From Microbulbifer pacificus (GTDB lineage: Bacteria; Pseudomonadota; Gammaproteobacteria; Pseudomonadales; Cellvibrionaceae), in NCBI RefSeq assembly GCF_002959965.1, contig NZ_PREV01000026.1:441501-505500 (forward strand): 64,000 bases of DNA, written 5' to 3'. The notes beneath the pieces were generated by a model that was given only the letters and a program-made list of their open reading frames with translations, ran no database searches and was not told where the DNA came from. This document shows, in pieces, positions 20,379-28,229 of the stretch (the first letter of the stretch is position 1; each line of letters begins with the position of its first letter). The position numbers and the translations under genes were made by a program.

Positions 20379-20738
20379 ATGGACACCACAAGTATTGGCA
20401 ATCAGATGGAAGCACTGGCGGAACGGCATCTCACTGGTGCCGGCCTGTGCATCGTCGAGCGGAATTTCCGCGGACGCTTTGGTGAAATTGATCTGATTGC
20501 CCACGATGGCAGCACACTGGTTTTTGTCGAAGTGCGCTTCCGTCGCAACCGCAATTTTGGTGGCGCCGGTGTATCCGTTGACTACCGCAAACAAAAAAAA
20601 TTGCTCGCCACCGCCAACGGCTACCTGCAATATCGCCGGCTCGACTGCCCCTGTCGGTTTGATGTGATCAGCATCGAGCAGGAAAAAATTACCGGCACTC
20701 TGAACATCGACTGGATTAAAAATGCCTTCGGGCAATAG
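20379..20738 (+). CDS. yraN: YraN/UPF0102 family endonuclease-like protein
   Basis: Small 119 aa protein of the UPF0102 family, whose biochemical role is unsettled. The fold is restriction-endonuclease-like. The motif GEIDLIAHDGSTLVFVEVR contains the acidic E-D-E-x-R/K set typical of these proteins, but with VEVRFRRN rather than the more usual VEVKxR. An ATG with AGGAATT upstream. It sits in its usual place between lpoA and diaA. Confidence 0.93.
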   Translation: MDTTSIGNQMEALAERHLTGAGLCIVERNFRGRFGEIDLIAHDGSTLVFVEVRFRRNRNFGGAGVSVDYRKQKKLLATANGYLQYRRLDCPCRFDVISIEQEKITGTLNIDWIKNAFGQ

Positions 20739-20765
20739 GCTCACCCAAAGGAAACCACACAACAG

Positions 20766-21359
20766 ATGGAACAGCGCGTTGTAACCCTGTTTCACCGCAG
20801 CATTGAAGCAACCATGAATGCCGGTGAACTTTTGGCACCTTTGATTGCCGAAGCCAGCGAAATGATCGTGCACACCCTGCTCGCGGAAAACAAACTGCTC
20901 ATCTGCGGCAATGGCCTCAGTGGTGCGCTGGCACAGAGCTTCTCCGCACAGCTGATGGGCGGATTCGAGCGCGAGCGCCCCGGGTTGCCGGCGTTGGCAC
21001 TGAACGGTGACGCTATCACTACCGGTACCGTTGCCCGCAATCACGGTCGCGCGGAGTCCTACGCGCGCCAGGTTCGCGCTCTCGGCCACCCCGGAGACCT
21101 GCTGGTGATCATCAGCACCGATGGCCGTGACTCCAACCTGGTGCAGGCAATCCGTGCCGCCCACGACCGCGACATGGGTGTGCTCGCCCTGACTGGCGGC
21201 GAGGGCGAAGGCGACTGTACCGCCCTGCTGGATGTACACGATATCGAACTGCATGTACCTTCCGAGGTCCCCTCCGAGGTACACCAGGTACATATGCTCA
21301 CCCTGTTCTGCTTGTGCGACCTGATCGACAGCAGCCTGTTTGGTGGATACGAGGACTGA
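20766..21359 (+). CDS. diaA: SIS-domain protein DiaA (GmhA-like)
   Basis: Tetrameric SIS-fold protein. In E. coli, DiaA binds DnaA and promotes timely replication initiation; sequence relatives include the heptose isomerase GmhA. It is 197 aa with SIS landmarks LLICGNGLSGALAQSFSAQL, a ISTDGRDSNLVQAIRAA sugar-binding-type loop, and an HQVHMLTLFCLCDLID C-terminal helix. Position between yraN and dolP supports the DiaA assignment over sedoheptulose isomerase. A catalytic role cannot be excluded from sequence alone. Confidence 0.87.
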   Translation: MEQRVVTLFHRSIEATMNAGELLAPLIAEASEMIVHTLLAENKLLICGNGLSGALAQSFSAQLMGGFERERPGLPALALNGDAITTGTVARNHGRAESYARQVRALGHPGDLLVIISTDGRDSNLVQAIRAAHDRDMGVLALTGGEGEGDCTALLDVHDIELHVPSEVPSEVHQVHMLTLFCLCDLIDSSLFGGYED

Positions 21360-21362
21360 ACC

Positions 21363-21962
21363 ATGCGCTCAAATACAGGAATCAGAATTTCCAACCCGCT
21401 CAAACTCATCGTCACCGCTGGCGTCTTATCTGTATTCGCCGGTTGCTCCACCGTATTGGATGCTACCCACGATGGTCCGATTCAACCGGACCCGGGTGAG
21501 CGTACTTTCGGTACCTTTATCGACGACCAGCAACTGGAAACCATCACCAATGTGAACATTGGCAAAGCACATCCGGACCTGAAGGCAGCCAATATCGATG
21601 TGGTTGCATTTAATGGTGTGGTACTGCTCACCGGCCAGGTTCCCAGCAATGAACTGCGCGATCTCGCCGGGCGCACAGCCCAGCAGGTTCACACCGTGCG
21701 GCAGGTATACAATGAAATCCAGGTGCGCGGCACCACTTCCATGCTCGCTCGCACCAGCGATACCTGGCTGACCACCAAGGTCAAAAGCGTGTTACTGGCA
21801 GATAAGGAAATCGACAGCGGCCGCATCAAGGTAGTAACGGAAAACGGCGTAGTCTATCTGATGGGACTACTCACCCGGCAGGAAGCGGAGAATGCTGCGG
21901 AAGTAGCACGCACCGTTGGCGGCGTACAGAAGGTAGTGAAAGCCGTAGAGTACATCGACTAG
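21363..21962 (+). CDS. dolP: BON-domain outer-membrane lipoprotein DolP
   Basis: Lipoprotein with two BON domains (about residues 55-120 and 130-199) that in E. coli supports outer-membrane integrity and BAM function. It is 199 aa; the signal peptide ends with lipobox VFAGC (SVFAGCSTV). It starts 3 bp after diaA stops, so it is operonic, and is followed by a strong palindromic terminator. Confidence 0.95.
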   Translation: MRSNTGIRISNPLKLIVTAGVLSVFAGCSTVLDATHDGPIQPDPGERTFGTFIDDQQLETITNVNIGKAHPDLKAANIDVVAFNGVVLLTGQVPSNELRDLAGRTAQQVHTVRQVYNEIQVRGTTSMLARTSDTWLTTKVKSVLLADKEIDSGRIKVVTENGVVYLMGLLTRQEAENAAEVARTVGGVQKVVKAVEYID

Positions 21963-21975
21963 ATTTGCGAAAGTT

Positions 21976-22021
21976 TGTGCCATAAAAAACGGAGGCCGCA
22001 GCCTCCGTTTTTTATGGCACA
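21976..22021. terminator. Bidirectional terminator between dolP and thiolase
   Basis: A perfect 21-bp inverted repeat (21976-21996 with 22001-22021) around the 4-nt loop CGCA. The stem contains the GC core ACGGAGGC with A and T runs on either side, so it can terminate the convergent dolP (+) and thiolase (-) transcripts. Confidence 0.95.
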
Positions 22022-22033
22022 ACATTCCGTCGA

Positions 22034-23224
22034 TTACGGACGCTCAATCGCAATCGCCGTCGCCTCGCCACCACCGATACACAGACTCGCCACACCTTTT
22101 TTCAGGCCGCGACTTTCCAGCGCCGCCAGCAGGGTGACGATCACCCGGGCACCACTAGCGCCCAGCGGGTGGCCCAGCGCGCAGGCACCGCCGTTCACGT
22201 TTACCTTGTCGCGAGGCAGCGCCAACTCTTTCATTGCCGCCATGGTCACCACGGCAAAGGCTTCATTGATTTCGAACAGGTCTACATCCGCAGCCTGCCA
22301 GCCCACTCTTTTCAGCAGGTTGGTCATGGCGGTAACCGGCGCGGTGGTGAACCACTCCGGTGCATGAGCAAACTGGCTCTGGCCGCGCAATATCGCCAGC
22401 ACGTTCAATCCACGCGCCTTCGCCTCACTTTCGCGCATCAATACCAGCGCCGCGGCACCATCGGAGATTGAGCTGGCATTGGCAGCGGTTACCGTACCAT
22501 CCTTGCGGAACGCCGGGCGCAACTGCGGGATTTTTTCCGCGCGAGCGTTGCCGGGGCCCTCGTCCACGGAAACTTCGATCTCTCCACGGCGACTGCAAAC
22601 GGTCACGGGAGCGATCTCTCTCTTGAAAGCTCCTGTCTCGATAGCCGCGTTGGCCCGCGCCAGGGATTCCAGCGCAAAGTTGTCCTGCTCTTCGCGGGTA
22701 AAACTGTACTTGTCCGCGGTGCACTCGGCAAAGTTGCCCATCAACTGGCCATCGTACGCATTTTCCAGACCGTCGGTGAACATGTGATCCAGTACTTCGC
22801 CGTGGCCGAGGCGCATACCGCCGCGGGCCTTCGGCAGCAGGTAAGGCGCGTTGCTCATGCTTTCCATACCTCCGGCCACAATCACCTTGGCGTCGCCAGC
22901 GAGCAAAGCATCCCGGGCCATCATCACGGTTTTCATACCTGAGCCACACACCTTGTTGACGGTAGTGGTGGGCGTGCCTTCCGGAACACCAGCACCCAGC
23001 GCAGCCTGGCGCGCCGGCGCCTGGCCGAGGCCCGCGGGCAGCACGCAGCCCATCAGCACCTCGTCCACATCCGCCGCCGCCACGCCGGCGTCGGCCAACG
23101 CGCCGCGAATGGCGACCGCTCCCAGCTCGGGAGCGCTGAGACCGGACAGGGCACCCTGCATCGCCCCCATGGGAGTACGGGAAATGCCGACAATGACTAC
23201 AGGGTCTGCAAGTTGCTCGCTCAT
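22034..23224 (-). CDS. Acetyl-CoA C-acetyltransferase (thiolase)
   Basis: Type II thiolase condensing or cleaving acyl-CoA units (acetoacetyl-CoA formation or thiolysis). It is 396 aa. The acyl-accepting Cys93 lies in NKVCGSGMK. The downstream catalytic blocks are FEINEAFAV, NGGACALGHPLGASGAR and SLCIGGGEA. The ATG at 23224 has GGAG upstream. It stands alone here, so whether it serves ketone-body use, beta-oxidation or PHB synthesis cannot be decided. Confidence 0.95.
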   Translation of the reverse strand: MSEQLADPVVIVGISRTPMGAMQGALSGLSAPELGAVAIRGALADAGVAAADVDEVLMGCVLPAGLGQAPARQAALGAGVPEGTPTTTVNKVCGSGMKTVMMARDALLAGDAKVIVAGGMESMSNAPYLLPKARGGMRLGHGEVLDHMFTDGLENAYDGQLMGNFAECTADKYSFTREEQDNFALESLARANAAIETGAFKREIAPVTVCSRRGEIEVSVDEGPGNARAEKIPQLRPAFRKDGTVTAANASSISDGAAALVLMRESEAKARGLNVLAILRGQSQFAHAPEWFTTAPVTAMTNLLKRVGWQAADVDLFEINEAFAVVTMAAMKELALPRDKVNVNGGACALGHPLGASGARVIVTLLAALESRGLKKGVASLCIGGGEATAIAIERP

Positions 23225-23500
23225 GCTGAATTTTCTCCAGTTATAACGGGGATCGCCGCTTCAGGCTGACCAGAATTGCGATGAATGGTTATTTTGCGGC
23301 GGATTATACCCCACACTCCGGCCGTCATTGCCATCCGCCCTTCGTTGGATTCGCCAAGACCCACCGCCAAAGCCGCCATGGTACTATCTGGCGCAGCTTT
23401 CGGATAAAACCATCCGCCTCAACCACTGTGACCGATAACAACAGCTTCCCTGTCCCAAAAACAACCCCGGGGGAAGCCCAACCACAGGAATGTGCCTTTT

Positions 23501-24097
23501 ATGGATATTTCAACCATCGTCTGGCTGGTCGTGCTCGCTGCGCTGGTGTTTTACATCATTGGAATCTACAACCGCCTGGTCTCCCTCAAGAACCGCTACG
23601 AGAACGCTTTTGCGCAGATCGAAGTGCAACTGAAACGACGCTACGATCTGATTCCCAACCTGGTGGAATCCGCCAAGAGCTATCTCCGGCATGAGCGCGA
23701 GACCCTTGAAGCGGTTATCAGCGCACGCAATTCGGCACTCGCCGGCCTGAAAGCGGCCGCCAGCAACCCCGGCTCCGCCGCCGCCATTGCCGATCTGGGA
23801 AACGCGGAAAGTCTGCTCACCAGCGCTCTCGGTCGCCTTAGTGTTGTAATGGAAGCCTATCCGGATCTGAAAGCCAACCAGACCATCCAGCAGGTGATGG
23901 AAGAACTCACCAGTACCGAGAACAAAGTCTCCTTTGCCCGACAGGCATTCAACGATGGTGTCACCGCCTACAACATTTACCGTCAGAGCTTCCCTCCGGT
24001 GTTTTTTGCCGGCTTTTTCGGCCACCGCGAAAATGGCAAGTTGCTCGAGTTCGCGGATTCCGAGGCTTTCCAGGCCGCGCCCCGGGTACAGTTCTGA
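23501..24097 (+). CDS. lemA: LemA family protein
   Basis: Small inner-membrane anchored helical-bundle protein of unsettled function, commonly encoded next to M48-type metalloproteases. It is 198 aa from the ATG at 23501; a GTG three codons upstream is possible but sits too close to the AGGA. One membrane segment (about residues 5-24) precedes the family signature [34 protein letters not shown] (only partly quoted motifs: [23 protein letters not shown]). A C-terminal [13 protein letters not shown] follows. It is 6 bp upstream of the peptidase gene. Confidence 0.93.
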   Translation: MDISTIVWLVVLAALVFYIIGIYNRLVSLKNRYENAFAQIEVQLKRRYDLIPNLVESAKSYLRHERETLEAVISARNSALAGLKAAASNPGSAAAIADLGNAESLLTSALGRLSVVMEAYPDLKANQTIQQVMEELTSTENKVSFARQAFNDGVTAYNIYRQSFPPVFFAGFFGHRENGKLLEFADSEAFQAAPRVQF

Positions 24098-24103
24098 TAT
24101 CCC

Positions 24104-26116
24104 ATGAATTTCTTTGAATATCAGGACAAGGCACGTCGCAATACCACCCTTCTGGTACTGCTGTTTGCTGCGGCAGTACTCGGGCTTATCGCCATCACTA
24201 CCGTGTTTTTCGCCTTTATCAGCAACGTCTCCCACGAACAGGGAGGCGAGAGCACGATTGTCGGAATGCTCTCCGCCCTGGGCTGGGATACCGTTGCCGG
24301 AATCGCCGTCACCATCACCGCGGTTATAGCACTCGCCAGTTTTTACCGGTTGCAACAACTGGCGGCCGGGGGCCGCGCGGTAGCGGAGTCCCTCGGTGGG
24401 CGGAAAATCAACATCGCCCCTCGAGACCTGGCGGAGCAGCGCGCGCTGAATGTGGTGGAGGAGATGGCGCTCGCCTCAGGAACACCAGTACCGGATATCT
24501 ACATACTGGACGACGATGCCATCAATGCTTTTGCCGCCGGCTATCAACCGGCGGACGCGGTGATCGGTCTTACCCGAGGCTGTATCGAACAGCTGAACAG
24601 AGACGAACTGCAAGGTGTTGTGGCGCACGAGTTCAGCCACATTTTTAACGGCGACATGCGCCTCAACATCCGTATCGTCGGCCTGTTACACGGCATCCTG
24701 ATCATTGGCCTGCTGGGCAGTTGGTTATTGCGCGGGAGCTACTGGGGCACCGGCCGTGACAGTCGTGGCCGCGCCGCCCTGTTCGGTATCGGCGCGGGAC
24801 TTGTCGCCATCGGTTACACCGGCACCTTTTTCGGCAATCTGATCAAATCCGCTGTGAGCCGCCAGCGGGAATACCTGGCGGACGCCTCGGCTGTACAGTT
24901 TACCCGCAGTAATCAGGGTATCGCCGGTGCGCTTAAAAAGATTGGTGGTCACCAGCAGGGCTCCAACCTGAGCGCCGCCAATGCCAGCGAATTCAGCCAT
25001 ATGTATTTCGCCAGCAGCCTGAAACATTCACTCATGGGTTTGTTTGCCACACACCCTCCGCTCGCCAGCCGCATCGGTCGTCTGGACCCGCAGTGGAAAG
25101 GCTGGGACGGTGTTGCCACAAGAGCGACAGGAGTGTCACACAGAGAGCAGATTTCCGGAATACACGCCACAGATATTCCACCCTCCTCCAAGGCACCCGG
25201 AGAGCCCTCCACCCAATCCACACCCGCAACTCAGTACCGTTCCCGCCTCGATCAGGTACTGGAGGCCGTGGATAACCAAATTGCGCAGCCATCGGCCGCA
25301 CAGATTGCGCTGGGCGGCGCGCTGCTCGCGAGGATTCCCGCAAACCTGAAATCCGCAGCGCACGACCCCTTCGCCGCCCGCGCCGTCGCCTACGGGCTGC
25401 TGATGGCCCCAGGACAATATGCGCAGCAGCGTGCGGTACTGGAGAAGTCCGCACATCCCGCAGTGCTGCGCGAGTTCGGTCGGCTGCAGCCTTCGCTCGC
25501 GCAGCTGCCCGCCACCTGTCGGCTGCCATTACTGGATCTGTGCGTGCCCGCGCTGAAGGCGTTGGCGCCGCAGCAATACCAGATATTCAAACGCAACCTG
25601 ATCAAACTTGTGCGCGCCGATGGCAAGGTGGAAGTCTGGGAGTGGGCACTTTATCGAGTGCTGATACATGCTCTTGAAGCCAATCCGGATCTTCAGCGCA
25701 AGATGCCGCCCGGAACAGGCTCGGGCGCGGCTCAGACAGACGCGCAGCGTTTCCTCCTCGCCGCCATGGCCCACGCGGGAAGTGACGAGTACCTCGGTGC
25801 CAAACGCGCCTATGAGGCGGGGCTAGCGACACTGAAGCAAACGCCAGTACCACTGCCCGCGGCGCGGGACATCAATCTGCAGCGACTGGACAAGGCTCTC
25901 GCCATTTGCCGGGACATTGCGCCACTGAGAAAGCCAATGCTGCTTAAAGCACTCGCTACCACTCTGGCGCACGATGGAGTAATCCGCGCGAAGGAAGTCG
26001 AACTGCTACGAGCCATCGCCGACTGCCTCGACTGCCCGATGCCTCCGTTACAAAGCAGTCCCGATTCCGCGCTGGAACACGACGAGGTCAGCATCGCCGT
26101 CGACGCACAACCCTGA
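24104..26116 (+). CDS. M48 family membrane metalloprotease with TerB-like C-terminal region
   Basis: Inner-membrane zinc protease related to HtpX. The 670 aa product has two N-terminal membrane segments (about 15-40 and 63-85), the zinc motif VVAHEFSHIFNGD, two more membrane segments, then the third-ligand region REYLADASAVQF. After the peptidase domain (to about residue 330), a linker leads to about 300 residues not found in HtpX. Two stretches there, LIKLVRADGKVEVWEW and LAHDGVIRAKEVELLRAIAD, resemble TerB-type helical domains. It forms an operon with lemA. Confidence 0.88.
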   Translation: MNFFEYQDKARRNTTLLVLLFAAAVLGLIAITTVFFAFISNVSHEQGGESTIVGMLSALGWDTVAGIAVTITAVIALASFYRLQQLAAGGRAVAESLGGRKINIAPRDLAEQRALNVVEEMALASGTPVPDIYILDDDAINAFAAGYQPADAVIGLTRGCIEQLNRDELQGVVAHEFSHIFNGDMRLNIRIVGLLHGILIIGLLGSWLLRGSYWGTGRDSRGRAALFGIGAGLVAIGYTGTFFGNLIKSAVSRQREYLADASAVQFTRSNQGIAGALKKIGGHQQGSNLSAANASEFSHMYFASSLKHSLMGLFATHPPLASRIGRLDPQWKGWDGVATRATGVSHREQISGIHATDIPPSSKAPGEPSTQSTPATQYRSRLDQVLEAVDNQIAQPSAAQIALGGALLARIPANLKSAAHDPFAARAVAYGLLMAPGQYAQQRAVLEKSAHPAVLREFGRLQPSLAQLPATCRLPLLDLCVPALKALAPQQYQIFKRNLIKLVRADGKVEVWEWALYRVLIHALEANPDLQRKMPPGTGSGAAQTDAQRFLLAAMAHAGSDEYLGAKRAYEAGLATLKQTPVPLPAARDINLQRLDKALAICRDIAPLRKPMLLKALATTLAHDGVIRAKEVELLRAIADCLDCPMPPLQSSPDSALEHDEVSIAVDAQP

Positions 26117-26159
26117 CCTCAAGATGTATTCACACCGGGTCAAACCGGTGAAGCAGACA

Positions 26160-26191
26160 CACCAGGGCCGGCGAATTCGCCGGCCCTGGTG
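26160..26191. repeat. Perfect 32-nt palindrome, possible terminator
   Basis: Inverted repeat of 14 bp arms around AATT, centred on GGCGAATTCGCC, between the convergent M48 gene (+) and Yip1-type gene (-). It is very GC-rich but has no T tract on either side, so intrinsic termination is only possible, not clear. Confidence 0.6.
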
Positions 26192-26234
26192 TTACGAGTA
26201 TCACGGAAAGGACGAAAAAACGGCAAAGTCCAAC

Positions 26235-26849
26235 CTAGTGCTGATACACCGGTCCCACACCCATACTCCAGATAATCACCGAACAGATCATCATGGTCAC
26301 CAGCCCCACCAAACCGATGGTGAGCACGGCACTCGCATAAAGAAATGCACGCTCCTTGCTCATATTCATAAGAATAGGGATGCCCTCGTACAGAAGGTAA
26401 ACGGAATAGAGCCCTGCCAGTCCCATTACCGTCACAACCAACCAGAGATGCGGGTATAACAGCACGATACCCGCCAGTAGAACCGGCGTGGTGATAAATA
26501 CCGCAAGAGCCGTACCTTCGTAGTGACGGGTGGGCTCATCACCTTCCACACCGTAAGCTTTGGCCATCCAATTGATGAACTCACCGACCAGATAAATCCC
26601 CACCAAAAGCGCCAGATAAGTCGTCACCGCCAGCGTTGCCGCGCTTGCCGGTGTCAATTTGGCGGTGTGCCCACCCAACTCGAATCCCACCTGGGTGACA
26701 CCGATATAACCGGCAATGGCGGGAATTAACGCCAGAATCGGTACATGACTCAGAAACACCTGGAGAAATGAGTGTTTATCGGCGCGAATGGCCTGCCACT
26801 CCCGATCCGGGTTGGTGAAAATACCGATGGTATGGCTGAGTAATTTCAT
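26235..26849 (-). CDS. Yip1-domain inner-membrane protein
   Basis: A 204 aa multi-pass membrane protein with about five hydrophobic segments. The N-terminal IFTNPDREWQAIR motif is typical of bacterial Yip1/YIP1-type (PF04893) proteins, whose function is not established. The ATG at 26849 has GGAGG 7 nt upstream; the longer open frame (to 27002) lacks this and is not family-like. It is monocistronic, between a palindrome and the sspB terminator. Confidence 0.85.
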   Translation of the reverse strand: MKLLSHTIGIFTNPDREWQAIRADKHSFLQVFLSHVPILALIPAIAGYIGVTQVGFELGGHTAKLTPASAATLAVTTYLALLVGIYLVGEFINWMAKAYGVEGDEPTRHYEGTALAVFITTPVLLAGIVLLYPHLWLVVTVMGLAGLYSVYLLYEGIPILMNMSKERAFLYASAVLTIGLVGLVTMMICSVIIWSMGVGPVYQH

Positions 26850-27000
26850 TGAGGGCCTCCTGCACACAGCTTGCATGCAGTATCGGAAGGCCGCGACAAA
26901 TTCACCAACCGAGAACAGGAATACGGCGTCATTTTTTACGCCATGCACGAGAGGGGCAGGTGAATCCAGTTGAAAACGCGAACCCGGTGCACGCGGGTAC

Positions 27001-27027
27001 AAAAAAGGTCCGTAACAACGGACCTTT
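27001..27027 (-). terminator. Terminator of sspA-sspB
   Basis: On the minus strand, stem AAAGGTCCGT / ACGGACCTTT (27018-27027 with 27004-27013) around a 4-nt loop, followed by a T run at 27006-27001. Confidence 0.9.
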
Positions 27028-27059
27028 ATCGATTCCCAACAGGATTGCGCAGCTACGGA

Positions 27060-27467
27060 TTACTTGACCACCCGCAGCGAGGGTTTCTTCGCAGGCTTTT
27101 TGAAGGTCGCCGGTGGTGTCGGCTCCGGGGGTTCTGGTGTTTCCTCGGATTCAAACACCATTCCCTGGCCGTTTTCCCGGGCGTAGATCCCCACAACCGC
27201 CCCAACCGGCACCTGGATATCCGTCGGCACACCGCCAAAACGGGCGTTGAAACGGATGGCATAATTGTCCATCGTCAGACCCATCACCGCAGTTTCCGAC
27301 ACATTCAGGACAATCTGCCCATCCTCATTGACATGCTGCTGGGGCACCAGCACGCCCTTCAGATGGGTATCCACCAGCAGATACGGCGTGCATTTGTTAT
27401 CGGTGATCCACTCATAAAACGCCCGTAACAGATACGGGCGGTTGGATGTCATCGGCGGCTTGTTCAA
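27060..27467 (-). CDS. sspB: ClpXP protease specificity-enhancing factor SspB
   Basis: Adaptor that delivers ssrA-tagged proteins to ClpXP. It is 135 aa with the substrate-binding core RPYLLRAFYEWITDN ... RFNARFGGVP ... AIYARENG-type segment (here GIYARENGQGM). A proline-rich linker follows, and then the ClpX-binding tail PSLRVVK. The TTG start at 27467 has GAGGTG at good spacing; an ATG five codons in (27452) has none. It overlaps the end of the sspA message by close spacing (8 bp). Confidence 0.95.
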   Translation of the reverse strand: MNKPPMTSNRPYLLRAFYEWITDNKCTPYLLVDTHLKGVLVPQQHVNEDGQIVLNVSETAVMGLTMDNYAIRFNARFGGVPTDIQVPVGAVVGIYARENGQGMVFESEETPEPPEPTPPATFKKPAKKPSLRVVK

Positions 27468-27475
27468 TCAGCACC

Positions 27476-28105
27476 TCAGGAGCGCATTTCGCGCTCATAT
27501 TCGGTCAGACTCTGCTGGAAGGCTTCGCGGGCAAAAAGGCGATCCATATAGTCCTGTAATGGCTTGGCCTGCTTGGTCTTCGGCAGCGCAATTTCCAGCT
27601 GATCCAGACGCCATAGCAGCGGCGCCATACAACAGTCCACCAGGGAAAACTCTTCATTGAAGAAGTACGGCAGATCGGTAAACATCGGCGCAATACCAAC
27701 CAGACTATCACGCAGCTCTTTACGCGCCGTCGCCACATCCTTGCCGCCGGCAAGAATTTTGTCCACCAGTGGCACCCAGTCGCGCTCAATACGGTACATG
27801 ATCTGGCGGCTCTGAGCGCGAGCTACCGGATATACGGGCAGCAGCGGCGGATGCGGAAAACGCTCATCCAGGTATTCCATCATCACCTTGGTTTCAAACA
27901 GTACCAGTTCCCTATCCACCAGAGTAGGCAGCGAGTTGTAGGGATTGAGCTCTGCCAGCTCCGCCGGTTTGTCTTCGGGATCGACGTCGACGATGTCAAC
28001 GGTAACACCCTTTTCAGCGAGAACGATACGCACCCGGTGGCTGAAGTGACAACGACCATCGGAAAAGAAGGTCATGGAGGAGCGCTTGTTGGTCGGCACA
28101 CCCAT
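27476..28105 (-). CDS. sspA: Stringent starvation protein A (RNA polymerase-associated)
   Basis: GST-fold protein that binds RNA polymerase and modulates sigma70 promoters in starvation and acid tolerance. It is 209 aa with the N-terminal thioredoxin-like half ([25 protein letters not shown]) and an all-helical C-terminal half including [20 protein letters not shown]. It is encoded upstream of sspB and downstream of the bc1 genes, as in Pseudomonas. Confidence 0.96.
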   Translation of the reverse strand: MGVPTNKRSSMTFFSDGRCHFSHRVRIVLAEKGVTVDIVDVDPEDKPAELAELNPYNSLPTLVDRELVLFETKVMMEYLDERFPHPPLLPVYPVARAQSRQIMYRIERDWVPLVDKILAGGKDVATARKELRDSLVGIAPMFTDLPYFFNEEFSLVDCCMAPLLWRLDQLEIALPKTKQAKPLQDYMDRLFAREAFQQSLTEYEREMRS

Positions 28106-28229
28106 TGTGGAACTACCTCAATCTATACTGGTCGGCTTTGCGACCGTCATTCTGAAACGGAAAACGGGCGGTAGGGCTGATGCCGGAAACCGGCGGCCCA
28201 CCACCCGGAAAAATCAGTCTGGCAATCGC

